DNA from: Candidatus Poseidonia sp.
GTDB taxonomy: Archaea; Thermoplasmatota; Poseidoniia; Poseidoniales; Poseidoniaceae
Direction: 5' to 3'
Assembly (NCBI GenBank): GCA_016778305.1
Contig: JADHPT010000001.1
Span: forward strand, 200,457-264,456
DNA length: 64,000 bases
The position numbers were made by a program, and so were the translations under genes. Shown one piece after another: positions 8,678 to 19,552 of the stretch. Every line of letters starts with the position of its first letter. The stretch's first letter is position 1. The notes beneath the pieces are model-generated. The model ran no database searches. It saw only the letters and a list, made by a program, of their open reading frames with translations, and was not told the DNA's origin.

Positions 8678-11575
8678 TCACCTTGTTTTCACGGCGAAGA
8701 ACTTTGATTTGACAATCATTTTTCTGAATTCCTCAATCGCAAAGACACCAGATGCAACAAGAACAATGATAGCCCAATCGTATGCCTGAAGTGTTGTTGT
8801 GGACAGAAGATTCCCTACCTCAATCCCGATGATAGGTATCGAAATGTCTGCTAGCTGGACAAAGAAGAGAAGCAGCGCGCCTGAGATGACAAGAGCCAAA
8901 TTGATGGCGCGATTGGAGAAAAGCCCTAATTCAAACACGCTTTGTTCATTTGAACGGCAATTCAGGACATTAAACAATTGGAAGACAATGAATACAGCAA
9001 ATGTCATGGTTTGTGCATGTTCAAAATGACCGTCTGCATACTGCTGCCAGTCATCGATTGCATTTTGATCTCCAGCGACACAGGCGGCTTGGTCAAAGGC
9101 CGTGGTTACTGTTTCGGTAGGCAAAAGGCCACATTCTGCGATACCTCCTCCTGCGAGGTAGAAGATAGCCAGCGTTCCGGTAACCATGACCGCACCGAGA
9201 TAGAATATTAGGGAAATGTCACCTCGATTGGGCAGACTTTCGTCAACTGGCCTTGGGGGACGTTCCATGACGTTCCCGTGTTCTTTTTCCACACCCAGTG
9301 CAACGGCAGGTGGTCCATCCATGAGAATGTTGATGACCAGTATTTGTGTTGCAGTAAGTGGTAAATTCCAACCAAAGAGAAAGGTCGAGATGATAATTAA
9401 TGCTACGGCTGCAACGTTGGTTGACACTTGGTAGCGAACGAAATTACGAATATTTTGGTAGATTTTCCGACCCTCTTCTACTGCATGAACGATGTTGGCA
9501 AAATTATCGTCTTGCAAGACCATGTCTGCAGCATCTTTGGCCACGTCAGTACCGGCGATGCCCATTGCAATCCCGATATTAGCTCCGGATAAGGCAGGTG
9601 CGTCATTGACGCCGTCTCCGGTCATTGCAACAATTTCCCCTTGTTCTTGGAGAGATGAAACGATGCGCATCTTCTGGTCGGGTGTTACGCGGGAGAAAAT
9701 TGAGGCACTCTTACTCGCTTCAAGTAAGGCCTCATCATCCATTTCATTCAATTTTTTACCGTCAATGGGCTTCACCGAGCCTGTGGTTATTCCTAATTCA
9801 CGACCAATGGCAGCTGCGGTCATGTGCTGGTCACCTGTTATCATTTTCACCTTGATACCCGCTCGCTGGCAGGTTTCAATAGCAGCCTTTACCTCGGGAC
9901 GAGGCGGATCCATAATACCCACCAAGCCAAGGAAAATAAGATCATTTTCAACGGTGCTTATATCTGTCAAATCTTCACCACTTCTTATTTTTCGAGCACA
10001 GAGCGCGATCACACGCATAGCCTGTGAACCCATTTCATTGTTCATTTTCTTGATCAACTTTTTGTCGGCATCTGTTAATTTAACGATGTTATTATCGACG
10101 ATTTTCAAGTTTGCTAACCGATTGAATCCGCCCGTACTGCCTTTTGAAAAGACCCACTGTTCCCCTTCGTATTCGTGCACTACACTCATTCTCTTGCGGA
10201 TTGCATCAAAGAAAAATTCGTTTAAGCGTGGATGGCGATGTGAGAATTTTTTGACGTCGCCATTAATTTTCCATCCAGCAACAGCAGACGCAGAATCGGT
10301 TGGGTCCCCAATCGCTTGCCATTGGCCTTCAGCCTTGTCGATGTTAGAATTGTGGCATAAGGACAAACAGGCTCCTATTAATCGGAAATTTAAATCGCTT
10401 TGGAGCAAACCTAATTCTTCATCGTTCATTTGTTGATCATTGCGGATTAATGCACCGTTTGGATTGAAACCTTCTCCAGAAAAACCAAAAGATTCTGTTA
10501 GTGTGTTAAGTTGCCTCACAGTCATTTGGTTTTTGGTGAGCGTTCCCGTCTTGTCAGAACATATAACTGTGGTTGAGCCCAATGTTTCGACCGCTTTCAT
10601 ACGACGGATAATGGCCTTATGGCGAGCCATGTTTCGCATACCTAGGGAGAGTGTAATGACGAGGATAATTGGTAATCCCTCGGGTACGATGGCAACAAAA
10701 ATTGCTATGGCTACAATAAATTGGTCGACTGCAACCTCACGCAAATCGACTCCTGGCGTACCGTAAGCAACGACCATTTTCAACGAAACTAAGAGGACTG
10801 CAACAATCAAAGCAATAAAACCGAGGAAGCGTCCAAGACTTTCTAATTTCAATTCAAGAGGGGTTTTAGGTGTTTGAGCGTCTGCAATGTTGCGAGCAAT
10901 GTTACCAAGTTCAGTTCCCATACCGGTACTGACAACGAGGCCGAGACCTCTACCAGAGGAGACGGTTGTACCCATATAAGCCATGTTCGTGCGGTCAGCA
11001 AGCAATGTATCGATGCCTAATTTTTCAATATTTTTTCCAACTGTAAGTGATTCACCTGTGAGAGCGGATTCATCGATTTTGCATTGCTGGGACCAAAGAA
11101 TTCGAACGTCTGCAGGAACATTCAATCCTCGCTCAAGCCGAACCACATCACCGGGAACAAGTTCGGATGTAGGAATTTCATTTTCATATTCGCCTCGAAG
11201 GACGACACAATTTGAGATTGACATCTCTTTGAGCGAGTCCATCGCTTGTTCTGCTTGACCTTCTTGCCAAAATCCAAAGAAGGCGTTGGCCGTTAATACG
11301 ATGAAGATGAAGATGGCATCGCCAGGCTGGTCAGGGTGAATGGCGAGCGCCACCAGTGCTGCCGCAATAAGGAGGTAATTGAGAGGATCGTTATACTGAG
11401 AGATAAATCGCATAAAGGCTGATGTTTTTTCTGCTTCTGCGAGTTTGTTGAAGCCAAATCGTTCTCGTCGAATGAGGACTTCATCGGATGAGATTCCTTC
11501 CATGCCACTATCTAAAGCCAAGAAACAATCATCTACGGTTAAATCATGCCAAGACTGTCCAACCATCTTATTCAC
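8678..11575 (-). CDS. P-type cation-transporting ATPase (P2-type, Ca2+/Na+-like)
   Basis: VPEGLP, ICSDKTGTLTKNQMTV, MITGDQHMTA, MTGDGVNDAPAL motifs; N- and C-terminal TM segments. Confidence 0.92.
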   Translation of the reverse strand: MNKMVGQSWHDLTVDDCFLALDSGMEGISSDEVLIRRERFGFNKLAEAEKTSAFMRFISQYNDPLNYLLIAAALVALAIHPDQPGDAIFIFIVLTANAFFGFWQEGQAEQAMDSLKEMSISNCVVLRGEYENEIPTSELVPGDVVRLERGLNVPADVRILWSQQCKIDESALTGESLTVGKNIEKLGIDTLLADRTNMAYMGTTVSSGRGLGLVVSTGMGTELGNIARNIADAQTPKTPLELKLESLGRFLGFIALIVAVLLVSLKMVVAYGTPGVDLREVAVDQFIVAIAIFVAIVPEGLPIILVITLSLGMRNMARHKAIIRRMKAVETLGSTTVICSDKTGTLTKNQMTVRQLNTLTESFGFSGEGFNPNGALIRNDQQMNDEELGLLQSDLNFRLIGACLSLCHNSNIDKAEGQWQAIGDPTDSASAVAGWKINGDVKKFSHRHPRLNEFFFDAIRKRMSVVHEYEGEQWVFSKGSTGGFNRLANLKIVDNNIVKLTDADKKLIKKMNNEMGSQAMRVIALCARKIRSGEDLTDISTVENDLIFLGLVGIMDPPRPEVKAAIETCQRAGIKVKMITGDQHMTAAAIGRELGITTGSVKPIDGKKLNEMDDEALLEASKSASIFSRVTPDQKMRIVSSLQEQGEIVAMTGDGVNDAPALSGANIGIAMGIAGTDVAKDAADMVLQDDNFANIVHAVEEGRKIYQNIRNFVRYQVSTNVAAVALIIISTFLFGWNLPLTATQILVINILMDGPPAVALGVEKEHGNVMERPPRPVDESLPNRGDISLIFYLGAVMVTGTLAIFYLAGGGIAECGLLPTETVTTAFDQAACVAGDQNAIDDWQQYADGHFEHAQTMTFAVFIVFQLFNVLNCRSNEQSVFELGLFSNRAINLALVISGALLLFFVQLADISIPIIGIEVGNLLSTTTLQAYDWAIIVLVASGVFAIEEFRKMIVKSKFFAVKTR

Positions 11576-11630
11576 CCATGCGACATTTCGGAGGCATGCT
11601 CCAAAATGGCAATTGGTTCCAAGAATTAAC

Positions 11631-11644
11631 TACATATTATATTG
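11631..11644. promoter_or_regulatory. AT-rich TATA-like element in divergent intergenic region
   Basis: tacatattatattg between the divergent P-type ATPase and OPT transporter genes; pattern only. Confidence 0.25.
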
Positions 11645-11771
11645 ATGCCCAATATCCCAACAACAAAAAGTTCATTGTTCAACGAAGGAGAAAAAAAATG
11701 TCGAAATAGAATATGGGAATTTGATGTATTCCAATCGTAGAATAGAATTACTTCAATCAAGTGGAAAGAAC

Positions 11772-13817
11772 ATGAGCGAGCACGGTGAGCCATATATTCC
11801 AGCTCACGAATCGCCTCCGGAATTGACACTACGAGTGATTCTCGTTGGCATCGTCCTCGGCATTCTCATGACGGCCGCAAATGCGTACCTCGGTTTGTAT
11901 GCTGGCATGACTGTTTCAGCCAGTATACCTGCGGCTGTAATGTCAATGATTATCCTTAGATCATTGTTCAAAGATGTTTCAATCCTCGAGAACAATGCTG
12001 TTCAAACCATGGCATCAGCAGGTGAATCCCTGGCGGCAGGAGTCATTTTTACTGTGCCTGCGCTGCTCGTGATGAATCTTTGGACGAGTATACAATGGCT
12101 TGATACACTCATCATCGCTACGCTTGGAGGTCTGCTCGGGACCATGTTTACCATTGCCCTACGAAGACTGTTTATCGTTGAAGAAGCGCTCCCGTATCCT
12201 GAAGGTGTTGCTTGTAGAGAAGTCTTAGTGGCAGGAGAGGAAGGTGGGGACGGAGCATTAGCAATCTTGTATGCTTTGGCCATTGGGGGTATCTACGGTT
12301 TGATGGTCAAGGGATTCGAGATAACACATCACACCGTTGAAGGAGCTGCAACTTTTGTATCCACGCGCATTTATGCCGGCATGGATTTGTCAATTGCTCT
12401 TCTTTCCGTCGGTTTCATTGTTGGAATACGAATCGCTTCATTTATTTTCTTTGGAGGTGTTCTCGGATTTGGAATACTCGTTCCGATGTATGGACTCATT
12501 TATGGGTGGCCTGCTACCAATTCCCTCGTTGATGGATTCTACATCATTTGGTCATCTCAAATCCGATATGTGGGTGTGGGAGCAATGGTCGTTGGTGGAG
12601 TCTATACGCTCTGGTCAATGCGAAAGACGATTCTTACTGGACTTTCGAAGGCATTCGTCAAGAACGAAGATGGAGCAGAAGAATTGTTGCGTACAGAACA
12701 GGACATTCCGATGAATCATGTCTTTGCGGTATGTGGCGTCCTCGTCGTCCTAACCTTTTTCTTTTATTGGTGGGCTACTGAATCATTTATTCTAGCCCTC
12801 GCTGGTGCCCTCTTTTTGGCCTTTGTCGCATTCTTCTTTGCTGCTGTGGCAGGGTATATTGCAGGTGTCGTTGGTTCATCAAATTCTCCGGTCTCAGGAA
12901 TGACAATCGCAACGCTTCTGTTTACGGTTGGCTTGGTTTACATTGTTGGTGACCTCTTCCTAGGTATGGCGAAACAAGATCTCATGATGGCTACACTGCT
13001 CATTGCAGCGATTGTTGCCACGAGTGCAGCCATCGCCGGAGACGTCATGCAGGATTTGAAGACTGGTCACATGCTAGGGGCAACGCCCAAACGACAACAA
13101 GTCGCTGAGATTATCGGAGTGCTAACGGGTGCGGTTGTCATCGGGCCCGTACTTTCACTGTTGCATGATGCTTTCAGAATCTCACAAACTGCCTGTCAAT
13201 TGAATCCATTACCTGGCGACCCCACGTGTTCCAAAGCACTGTTCGCACCTCAAGCAGAATTGATTGGCGCCATTGTTCAAGGCGCATTTGGTGGAGATCT
13301 GAACATCCAAATGGTCGTCCTAGGTGCTGCTATCGCCGTTGCACTCATACGACTCAATATGCCAGTCATGAGTGTGGCCATTGGAATCTATCTCCCATTG
13401 GGTTTATCGGTTCCAATCATGACTGGAGGAGTTATCTCACACGTACTCCTACGCAGCGCCCATCTTCGAGTTGATGGAACCCTTCGAGAAGTACCGTCTG
13501 TACGAGCAGAGAAAGCGGCTAAAGAAGTTGAAAACCGAGGGGTTTTGATAGGAGCAGGATTCATTGCAGGAGAGTCGATCATGGGTGTCCTAATTGCAAT
13601 CCTCATCGTCGCTAAAATCGACCTCCCCGAGATCTTTAACGTTGTTACACTCAACAATTTCCTGTCTCTTGCCTTCTTTGGGTGGTTCATGGGCGTGTTC
13701 ATCTGGTTAGCCACACGGGCCTTACCAAAAGGTGGAAGTCTATTCGGCGATGCCGTTGTCATTGCAGCTGATTCGGTTGGAAAACTTCTCACTGCGTTAC
13801 AACCTAAAAAACGCTAA
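11772..13817 (+). CDS. OPT family oligopeptide transporter
   Basis: ANAYLGLYAGMTVSASIPAAV, VACREVLVAGEEGG, VVGSSNSPVSGMTI, IAGDVMQDLKTGHMLGATP; the ORF opens at 11721, likely start MSEHGEPY. Confidence 0.9.
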   Translation: MSEHGEPYIPAHESPPELTLRVILVGIVLGILMTAANAYLGLYAGMTVSASIPAAVMSMIILRSLFKDVSILENNAVQTMASAGESLAAGVIFTVPALLVMNLWTSIQWLDTLIIATLGGLLGTMFTIALRRLFIVEEALPYPEGVACREVLVAGEEGGDGALAILYALAIGGIYGLMVKGFEITHHTVEGAATFVSTRIYAGMDLSIALLSVGFIVGIRIASFIFFGGVLGFGILVPMYGLIYGWPATNSLVDGFYIIWSSQIRYVGVGAMVVGGVYTLWSMRKTILTGLSKAFVKNEDGAEELLRTEQDIPMNHVFAVCGVLVVLTFFFYWWATESFILALAGALFLAFVAFFFAAVAGYIAGVVGSSNSPVSGMTIATLLFTVGLVYIVGDLFLGMAKQDLMMATLLIAAIVATSAAIAGDVMQDLKTGHMLGATPKRQQVAEIIGVLTGAVVIGPVLSLLHDAFRISQTACQLNPLPGDPTCSKALFAPQAELIGAIVQGAFGGDLNIQMVVLGAAIAVALIRLNMPVMSVAIGIYLPLGLSVPIMTGGVISHVLLRSAHLRVDGTLREVPSVRAEKAAKEVENRGVLIGAGFIAGESIMGVLIAILIVAKIDLPEIFNVVTLNNFLSLAFFGWFMGVFIWLATRALPKGGSLFGDAVVIAADSVGKLLTALQPKKR

Positions 13818-13895
13818 CTGCGCCACTTTCAATCATGATTGTGTGGCACAAGGATGAAAGGCCATCAACGCAGGCATAAAATTGCAGGTGATACC

Positions 13896-14720
13896 ATGGC
13901 AAGTGTGGAAGAACTCGAAGAAGTAGCACGACGATGCCGCGTACACATCGTCAACATGGTCCACAGGGCACAGGCAGGCCACCCAGGGGGTTCGCTTTCT
14001 GAAATTGATCTACTCGCTGCCCTCTACAAAACACAATTGCGTATTCGGCCTGATGAACCCAAGTGGGATGATCGGGACCGTTTCATTCTATCAAAAGGTC
14101 ATGCTTCACCAGGCATGTATGCCATTCTTGCTGAAATGGGTTTCATCACGGTAGAGGATCTGAAGTCTTACAGAGTATTGGGTGGTATTTGCCAAGGGCA
14201 CGTCGATATGAAGTGGTGTCCTGGCGTTGATTTTTCTGCTGGTTCCCTCGGCATGGGACTGTCCTTTGGAATGGGATCTGCTATCGCTGGTCGTTTGGAA
14301 AACAGCGACCGCCAAGTGTATGTCATGCTTGGTGATGGTGAGATCCAAGAAGGGAGTGTGTGGGAAGCTGCCATGGCTGCAGCACACCATGAATTGGGGA
14401 ACTTGAATGTGATTCTTGACCGAAACCGCATTCAAAACGATGACTTCTGCGAGACTCAGATGCGCATGTTTGACATCCCTGCTAAGTGGCGTTCTTTTGG
14501 ATGGAATGTGAAGGAAATTGACGGTCATGATATGAATGAAATTCTCGATGGTTTGAACTTCCTATCCACGAGTAACGAAGGACCATCGATTTTGATTGCC
14601 CACACCGTCAAAGGTAACGGTATTTCTTACATGGCAGACAATCCAGCCTTCCACGGAGCAGCACCGAATGATGAACAATACCGTCAGGCTATGATCGAAC
14701 TTGGTGAGGTGAACGCATGA
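13896..14720 (+). CDS. transketolase, N-terminal (TPP-binding) subunit
   Basis: AGHPGGSLSEIDLLAALY, LSKGHASPGMYA, GDGEIQEGSVWEAAM; overlaps the C-terminal subunit start. Confidence 0.92.
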   Translation: MASVEELEEVARRCRVHIVNMVHRAQAGHPGGSLSEIDLLAALYKTQLRIRPDEPKWDDRDRFILSKGHASPGMYAILAEMGFITVEDLKSYRVLGGICQGHVDMKWCPGVDFSAGSLGMGLSFGMGSAIAGRLENSDRQVYVMLGDGEIQEGSVWEAAMAAAHHELGNLNVILDRNRIQNDDFCETQMRMFDIPAKWRSFGWNVKEIDGHDMNEILDGLNFLSTSNEGPSILIAHTVKGNGISYMADNPAFHGAAPNDEQYRQAMIELGEVNA

Positions 14721-15655
14721 GTAAGATGGGTGCGACACGAGATGGATACGGCGAAGCATTGCTCCAACTGGCTTCGAACCCCAAAGTCGTCGTTCTTGAA
14801 GCAGATTTGGGTAAATCTACCAAATCGCTTCACTTTAGAAAGGCACATCCAGAACGCACTGTATCGTGCGGCATTGGGGAACAAAACATGCTCTTGGTCG
14901 GTGCAGGTTTAGCCGCTTCAGGCTTCATACCCTTCGCAAGCACCTTTGCTATTTTCACGGAACGTGCCTTTGAACAAATGAGAAACGGAGTCGCACGTCC
15001 AAATCTACCCGTTCACGTCTGTGGCAGCCACGGAGGAACTCATACTGGGACCGATGGTTCATCTGCCCAGTCCATTGAAGATTTAGCAATTTACAGAACA
15101 CTTCCAAATGTCATTGTGATGCACCCCAGTGATACCGTTTCAACACGAGAGTTGACCATACAACTTGCAGCTTCATCATCACCATCGTACACGAGAACCG
15201 CGCGCAATAAAACACCTGTTCTGTATGAAGGGCGGGAGGAAGAGATCAAAATTGGAAAAGGCATCAAACTACGTGAAGGTAGCGATGTTGCCATCATAGC
15301 CTGCGGCGTAATGGTTTCTCAATCACTCAAAGCCGCCGAAGCTCTCGAAGCAGAGGGCATCCGTGCGACGGTTGTAGACATGCACACGCTCAAACCACTG
15401 GATGCTGACTTGATTAACGAACTTGTTTCAACCTGTGGTGCATTGGTCACAGCTGAAGATCACAACATCATTGGTGGACTTGGTGGTGCCGTCGCAGAGC
15501 ATGTCGTTTCCAATACGTTCGCTCCTTTGGAACGAATTGGGGTTCATGACCGATTCGGAGAGTCGGGCCAGGCAGACGAGATGCTTGATGTGATGCGGAT
15601 TTCAACCCCCTACATCGTGGCTGCAGCCAAACGCGCCATAGCGCGTAAACCCTAG
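14717..15655 (+). CDS. transketolase, C-terminal subunit
   Basis: [67 protein letters not shown]. Confidence 0.92.
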   Translation: MSKMGATRDGYGEALLQLASNPKVVVLEADLGKSTKSLHFRKAHPERTVSCGIGEQNMLLVGAGLAASGFIPFASTFAIFTERAFEQMRNGVARPNLPVHVCGSHGGTHTGTDGSSAQSIEDLAIYRTLPNVIVMHPSDTVSTRELTIQLAASSSPSYTRTARNKTPVLYEGREEEIKIGKGIKLREGSDVAIIACGVMVSQSLKAAEALEAEGIRATVVDMHTLKPLDADLINELVSTCGALVTAEDHNIIGGLGGAVAEHVVSNTFAPLERIGVHDRFGESGQADEMLDVMRISTPYIVAAAKRAIARKP

Positions 15656-15714
15656 AGAATCCTAACCATTGTGAGATGGGAGAGTTCATAGAATCCCTCG
15701 CAAGTCAAGGCAAC

Positions 15715-16374
15715 ATGGAGTTCTTCCTTGACACAGCCGACGTAGATGAAATTCGTGAAATTGCCGCCTGGGGCATTTTGGATGGTGTTACAACCAATCC
15801 ATCACTAATCAAAAAATCTGGACGGGATTTCAAACAGGTTGTTCGAGAAATTGCTGAAATTTGCGGAGGACCTATTTCTGCCGAAGTCACTGCCATGGAT
15901 ACTGCTGGCATGGTAGAGCAAGGGCTTGCCCTAAAGGCCGAACTCCCAGAGAATGTTATCATCAAGATTCCATGCACACCTGAAGGATTAGCGGCCACCA
16001 AAATCCTGACCGAAAAGGGAATTGACACCAACGTCACACTGATATTTTCGGCTTCGCAAGCACTGATGGCAGCCAAAGCAGGCGCCACCTATGTTTCACC
16101 CTTCATTGGTCGAATTGATGACACAGGGCATGATGGAATGGAATTGATTGCTGAAATTATGAATACATGGGATAATTATCATCTTGATACGAAAGTCCTT
16201 GCAGCCTCAATTCGCCATCCAACTCACGTTCTTCAATGCATACAACTCGGTGCTCATACAGCTACCATGCCAGCGAAGACCTTCCGTCAACTCATGACTC
16301 ATCCTTTAACCGATAAAGGTCTTGAAGGATTCATGAATGACTGGGCTGAAGTTGAAGCTGCTGGAAAAGCTTGA
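15715..16374 (+). CDS. transaldolase / fructose-6-phosphate aldolase family
   Basis: [75 protein letters not shown]. Confidence 0.92.
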   Translation: MEFFLDTADVDEIREIAAWGILDGVTTNPSLIKKSGRDFKQVVREIAEICGGPISAEVTAMDTAGMVEQGLALKAELPENVIIKIPCTPEGLAATKILTEKGIDTNVTLIFSASQALMAAKAGATYVSPFIGRIDDTGHDGMELIAEIMNTWDNYHLDTKVLAASIRHPTHVLQCIQLGAHTATMPAKTFRQLMTHPLTDKGLEGFMNDWAEVEAAGKA

Positions 16375-16455
16375 ACCACGATGTAGAAGAAATCGTTCCC
16401 AGTGGAACTTATCGAGCGACTACCTTCGAGCACGTCATACCGGTTTTCTCGACTT

Positions 16456-16469
16456 GAACACCGGTGTTC
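16456..16469. repeat. perfect 14-bp palindrome gaacaccggtgttc in convergent intergenic region
   Basis: read directly; lies between the ends of the transaldolase and actin-like genes. Confidence 0.8.
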
Positions 16470-16473
16470 GCAA

Positions 16474-17499
16474 TCAACGTGAAGCGAGCGTGAGGTTCTT
16501 CCACATCTCTTCTGGTACTTCCATGGCCAAACGAAGGCCACCCATAGCACCGAGGCGAACTGGGTCGTCCACGACGTGAACGTTCACGTCCCCCATATCA
16601 CTGAGGCGGCGCTCGATGAGTGCACCAAGTCCCTTGATTGAGGAACCGCCACCAGCCAACACAATATTCTTGCGGAACTGATCGTGGAATTCCGGGTTGG
16701 ATCCGGCAATGAGTTTCTTGACATTCTCAACAATTGGGTCAACGATTGATTCACATGCACGCTGAATACAGTCGGTGATATCCAATGTCATGGCCTTACC
16801 TTCAATTGAAAAGTCAACCAGAACGGGTTCATCAGGTGCAGAAGTTGAGACAAAGGAATACTGTTCCTTCCATCGTCGAGCCATGTCTTTGGTGATTTGG
16901 GCTCCGTTGTACTTGCTCTGGATTTCTTGAATGAATTGGTTGTCAACATAATCTCCAGCGTATCCTGTGTGCATTTGGTCACCGGGTCCTGGGATGGTCC
17001 CGTAAACACGGCATAGGTCAGTTGTACCGGCACCGATGTCGATGACGAGCGTGTGATTGATCATATCAAGTGCATATGCAACAGCAAATGGCTCAGAGAT
17101 AATCATGGCTGAATTGACTGAACCTGCAGCAGCATCAAAGATAGCTGTCTTGTCGACGTGGCTTGCTTCAGCGGGTGCTCCAATAACAGCAACGACACGG
17201 TCATACTCCTCTGGGTCAGAGAGTCCGATGAGGTGTGTGATGAAGTGCGCGATGTACTCACGGTCTTCGGGCGTATCTTTGATGACACCAAGTTCGAGAG
17301 GTCGGTATAGATTGAGTGCCAACCGGTTTTTGAGTGCTTCATTACCGAACAAGACATCACGCTTGAGGAAATTTTTGGCGATGGCATCTTTGGGTGTACC
17401 AATGACAGTCAATTCCTCAACTTCGTGGCTATCTGAGGAAACCATTACCGAACGGAATGTTCCCAAGTCTATTCCAATATACAATACATCTTTTGCCAT
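16474..17499 (-). CDS. actin/MreB/Hsp70-fold ATPase
   Basis: YIGIDLGTFRSVM phosphate-1, ALDMINHTLVIDIGAGTTDLCRV phosphate-2, IVLAGGGSSIKGLGALIERRL adenosine motif; ORF opens at 17592. Confidence 0.8.
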   Translation of the reverse strand: MAKDVLYIGIDLGTFRSVMVSSDSHEVEELTVIGTPKDAIAKNFLKRDVLFGNEALKNRLALNLYRPLELGVIKDTPEDREYIAHFITHLIGLSDPEEYDRVVAVIGAPAEASHVDKTAIFDAAAGSVNSAMIISEPFAVAYALDMINHTLVIDIGAGTTDLCRVYGTIPGPGDQMHTGYAGDYVDNQFIQEIQSKYNGAQITKDMARRWKEQYSFVSTSAPDEPVLVDFSIEGKAMTLDITDCIQRACESIVDPIVENVKKLIAGSNPEFHDQFRKNIVLAGGGSSIKGLGALIERRLSDMGDVNVHVVDDPVRLGAMGGLRLAMEVPEEMWKNLTLASR

Positions 17500-17634
17500 A
17501 GGCTCACTGCTCTTCCCATATCGCTGGAGTTTATGAAGAGTACCCAGCCCAAGCATCATTGTACGAAATCCAATACGAGACGATTGACTCATTTCTCAGT
17601 ATATAGAACAGGCTACTAAAAGATAATTTACAGA

Positions 17635-18651
17635 TCAGCACCATTCTTCACACTGGTGACAATACCATGCTGCATATTCTGTGTACAATTCTGCCATTGA
17701 TGAACAGGATGTACATTCCTTGAGAGTATCCGTACCGCAAATATCTATCACCATTTGCACGTGATATGCATCATCGATGTTCAATTGTTGGCGCATCGCC
17801 CATAGGAGTTGATCTTCGCTGGGTGAAATAATCCCATCTTCCAGAACCATTTCAACGACGTTTCGATAATCTTGAAGGGTAGAAAAATCCCTTGAATCCA
17901 GTACTACGCCGCCTTTTTCGGCTACGATATCCGTGCCACCAGGGTCATCAACAAAAATGACAAATGAAGCAGGTTTGAGCGTATCATCACGCAGTTCAAA
18001 TGAAATTCGAGCACCTTCCAGATTTGCGTAGACGAGTTTCGAAGATCGATTGATGACATTTGTGATTGAACGTGCCGTCATCTCAGCATTAGGGCCTCGT
18101 TTCCACCCGGTTGGACTGCGTTCATTATAAGCATAGAATTCAGTCCCAATGCCCGGATACTCAAGTCGAATTTCTTCTCCACCATCAAAGCCGTTTGAAA
18201 CAATTGTTATTGCTGCAACTTCCGTTGAGACGATGTTGTCTTCATCGTCAAAACTGATCATCAGGGGTTTTCGCTCTTCGGCAGCAGCGTTGTAATGCCC
18301 TTGCATACCGGTCATCCATTTATCTTCAAGGCGTTGCAGAGATTGCTCTTGCTCACTAGTGAGGTTCTTTTTCCCACCGAGAACATTGGCGAGTTCCCCG
18401 GATGCCATTTCTTCTTTGAATTGCTCAATCAATTCAGCATCTCTTCGATGCGTGGGTGGTTCTGGACGACGGCGTTGTTCAACATAATTTGGGTCCGCCC
18501 ATTCATGGTTGCATGAACCACATTGGAGGTAACCAGCCATGGTCGAATCTTGTGCATTTCCGCCACACCGAGGACAATCTCCTCCCTCAGTATAGCTGAG
18601 ATTCTCTTTGGCCGCATCCTTGCCCTTTCGTAGGCCACCAAAACCCGCCAT
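17635..18651 (-). CDS. hypothetical protein with N- and C-terminal zinc ribbons
   Basis: CPRCGGN...LQCGSCNHEW and CTSC...WYCHQCEEWC. Confidence 0.55.
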   Translation of the reverse strand: MAGFGGLRKGKDAAKENLSYTEGGDCPRCGGNAQDSTMAGYLQCGSCNHEWADPNYVEQRRRPEPPTHRRDAELIEQFKEEMASGELANVLGGKKNLTSEQEQSLQRLEDKWMTGMQGHYNAAAEERKPLMISFDDEDNIVSTEVAAITIVSNGFDGGEEIRLEYPGIGTEFYAYNERSPTGWKRGPNAEMTARSITNVINRSSKLVYANLEGARISFELRDDTLKPASFVIFVDDPGGTDIVAEKGGVVLDSRDFSTLQDYRNVVEMVLEDGIISPSEDQLLWAMRQQLNIDDAYHVQMVIDICGTDTLKECTSCSSMAELYTEYAAWYCHQCEEWC

Positions 18652-18694
18652 GTTGATTACGTAGCCTTGACTTTCTATGAATCCTTTGCTCTAC

Positions 18695-19552
18695 TTAGAT
18701 GGCTCTCGCCTTCAAGCCGTAGCGGATGATGCCTTCTTGTGCATAGATCCTACGGACGACGAGTTCCATTTCCAATTCCATGGAGAGCACTGGTTCTTCG
18801 TCGTCCACAACCAAGAATACTCCCGATGGCCCATCCTTCAAGCGAAGCAACACAGTCGATATACCACCAAGTAACGGTGCACGTATGGAGAATTCTGAAG
18901 GTGCCCCCGCTGCAGAAAGGCGCGTCCAGGATTGAACACTTCCGATATGTACCAGGGGAGTATCTTCTGCGTTGGCACGTTCCTCACCGTCCATTTGACG
19001 CGGAGGCCAGGTCATGCCTCCGGGAACCTTTTGCCCTACCAAGCCAAGACGTGATGCTGCTGCTTCTTCATATTGTGCCACGGAAACATATGCTCCTTGG
19101 CTCACATTTGTGATTTGCATCTCTTCAACCCAAGCACCTTCGATTGCGGCGTAAAATTTAGAATTGACGGGAATGTCGACATCAAACTGGGGCAACGCTA
19201 CCTCTGTACCACGCTGCATCAAGACAACTGTAGCTTCATCACTGAGCAACAAATCCCATTCACAATTATCGAAGGTTGATTCGTCCGCAACCGTGATACT
19301 GGTAGATGAAATGAGTGTTTGCGTATCTATCCCTTCCGGCACGGTCACCATGGTGATCGATTGTTCACTGATACGGTGCTGAACTGCCGCCACTGCGAGT
19401 GTAGTAGCGTCGCTGTCTGCTCCAAAAACTCGCTCACCACGATGGGTGAAAGGTGATTGTACCAGTGTAAATGATGGTTCTGCGTGAAGAAGGTAACCCT
19501 TCCATATAAGCGAACTCAATTGCGGTCCCTCCCGAATACATGAACTGCACAA
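18695..19552 (-). CDS. DUF35-like OB-fold, thiolase-associated protein (divergent)
   Basis: C-terminal OB-fold-like segment RAPLLGGISTVLLRLKDGPSGVFLVVDDEEPVLSMELEMELVVRRIYAQEGIIRYGLKAR; overlaps the end of the thiolase gene. Confidence 0.55.
   Translation of the reverse strand: MCSSCIREGPQLSSLIWKGYLLHAEPSFTLVQSPFTHRGERVFGADSDATTLAVAAVQHRISEQSITMVTVPEGIDTQTLISSTSITVADESTFDNCEWDLLLSDEATVVLMQRGTEVALPQFDVDIPVNSKFYAAIEGAWVEEMQITNVSQGAYVSVAQYEEAAASRLGLVGQKVPGGMTWPPRQMDGEERANAEDTPLVHIGSVQSWTRLSAAGAPSEFSIRAPLLGGISTVLLRLKDGPSGVFLVVDDEEPVLSMELEMELVVRRIYAQEGIIRYGLKARAI

Noticed and set aside
9492-10436. 314-aa plus-strand ORF
   Set aside because: Entirely antisense to the P-type ATPase; composition is typical of a shadow ORF.
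13839-15655. Transketolase split in two as a possible frameshift
   Set aside because: Separate N- and C-terminal transketolase subunits with a 4-bp overlap are normal in archaea.
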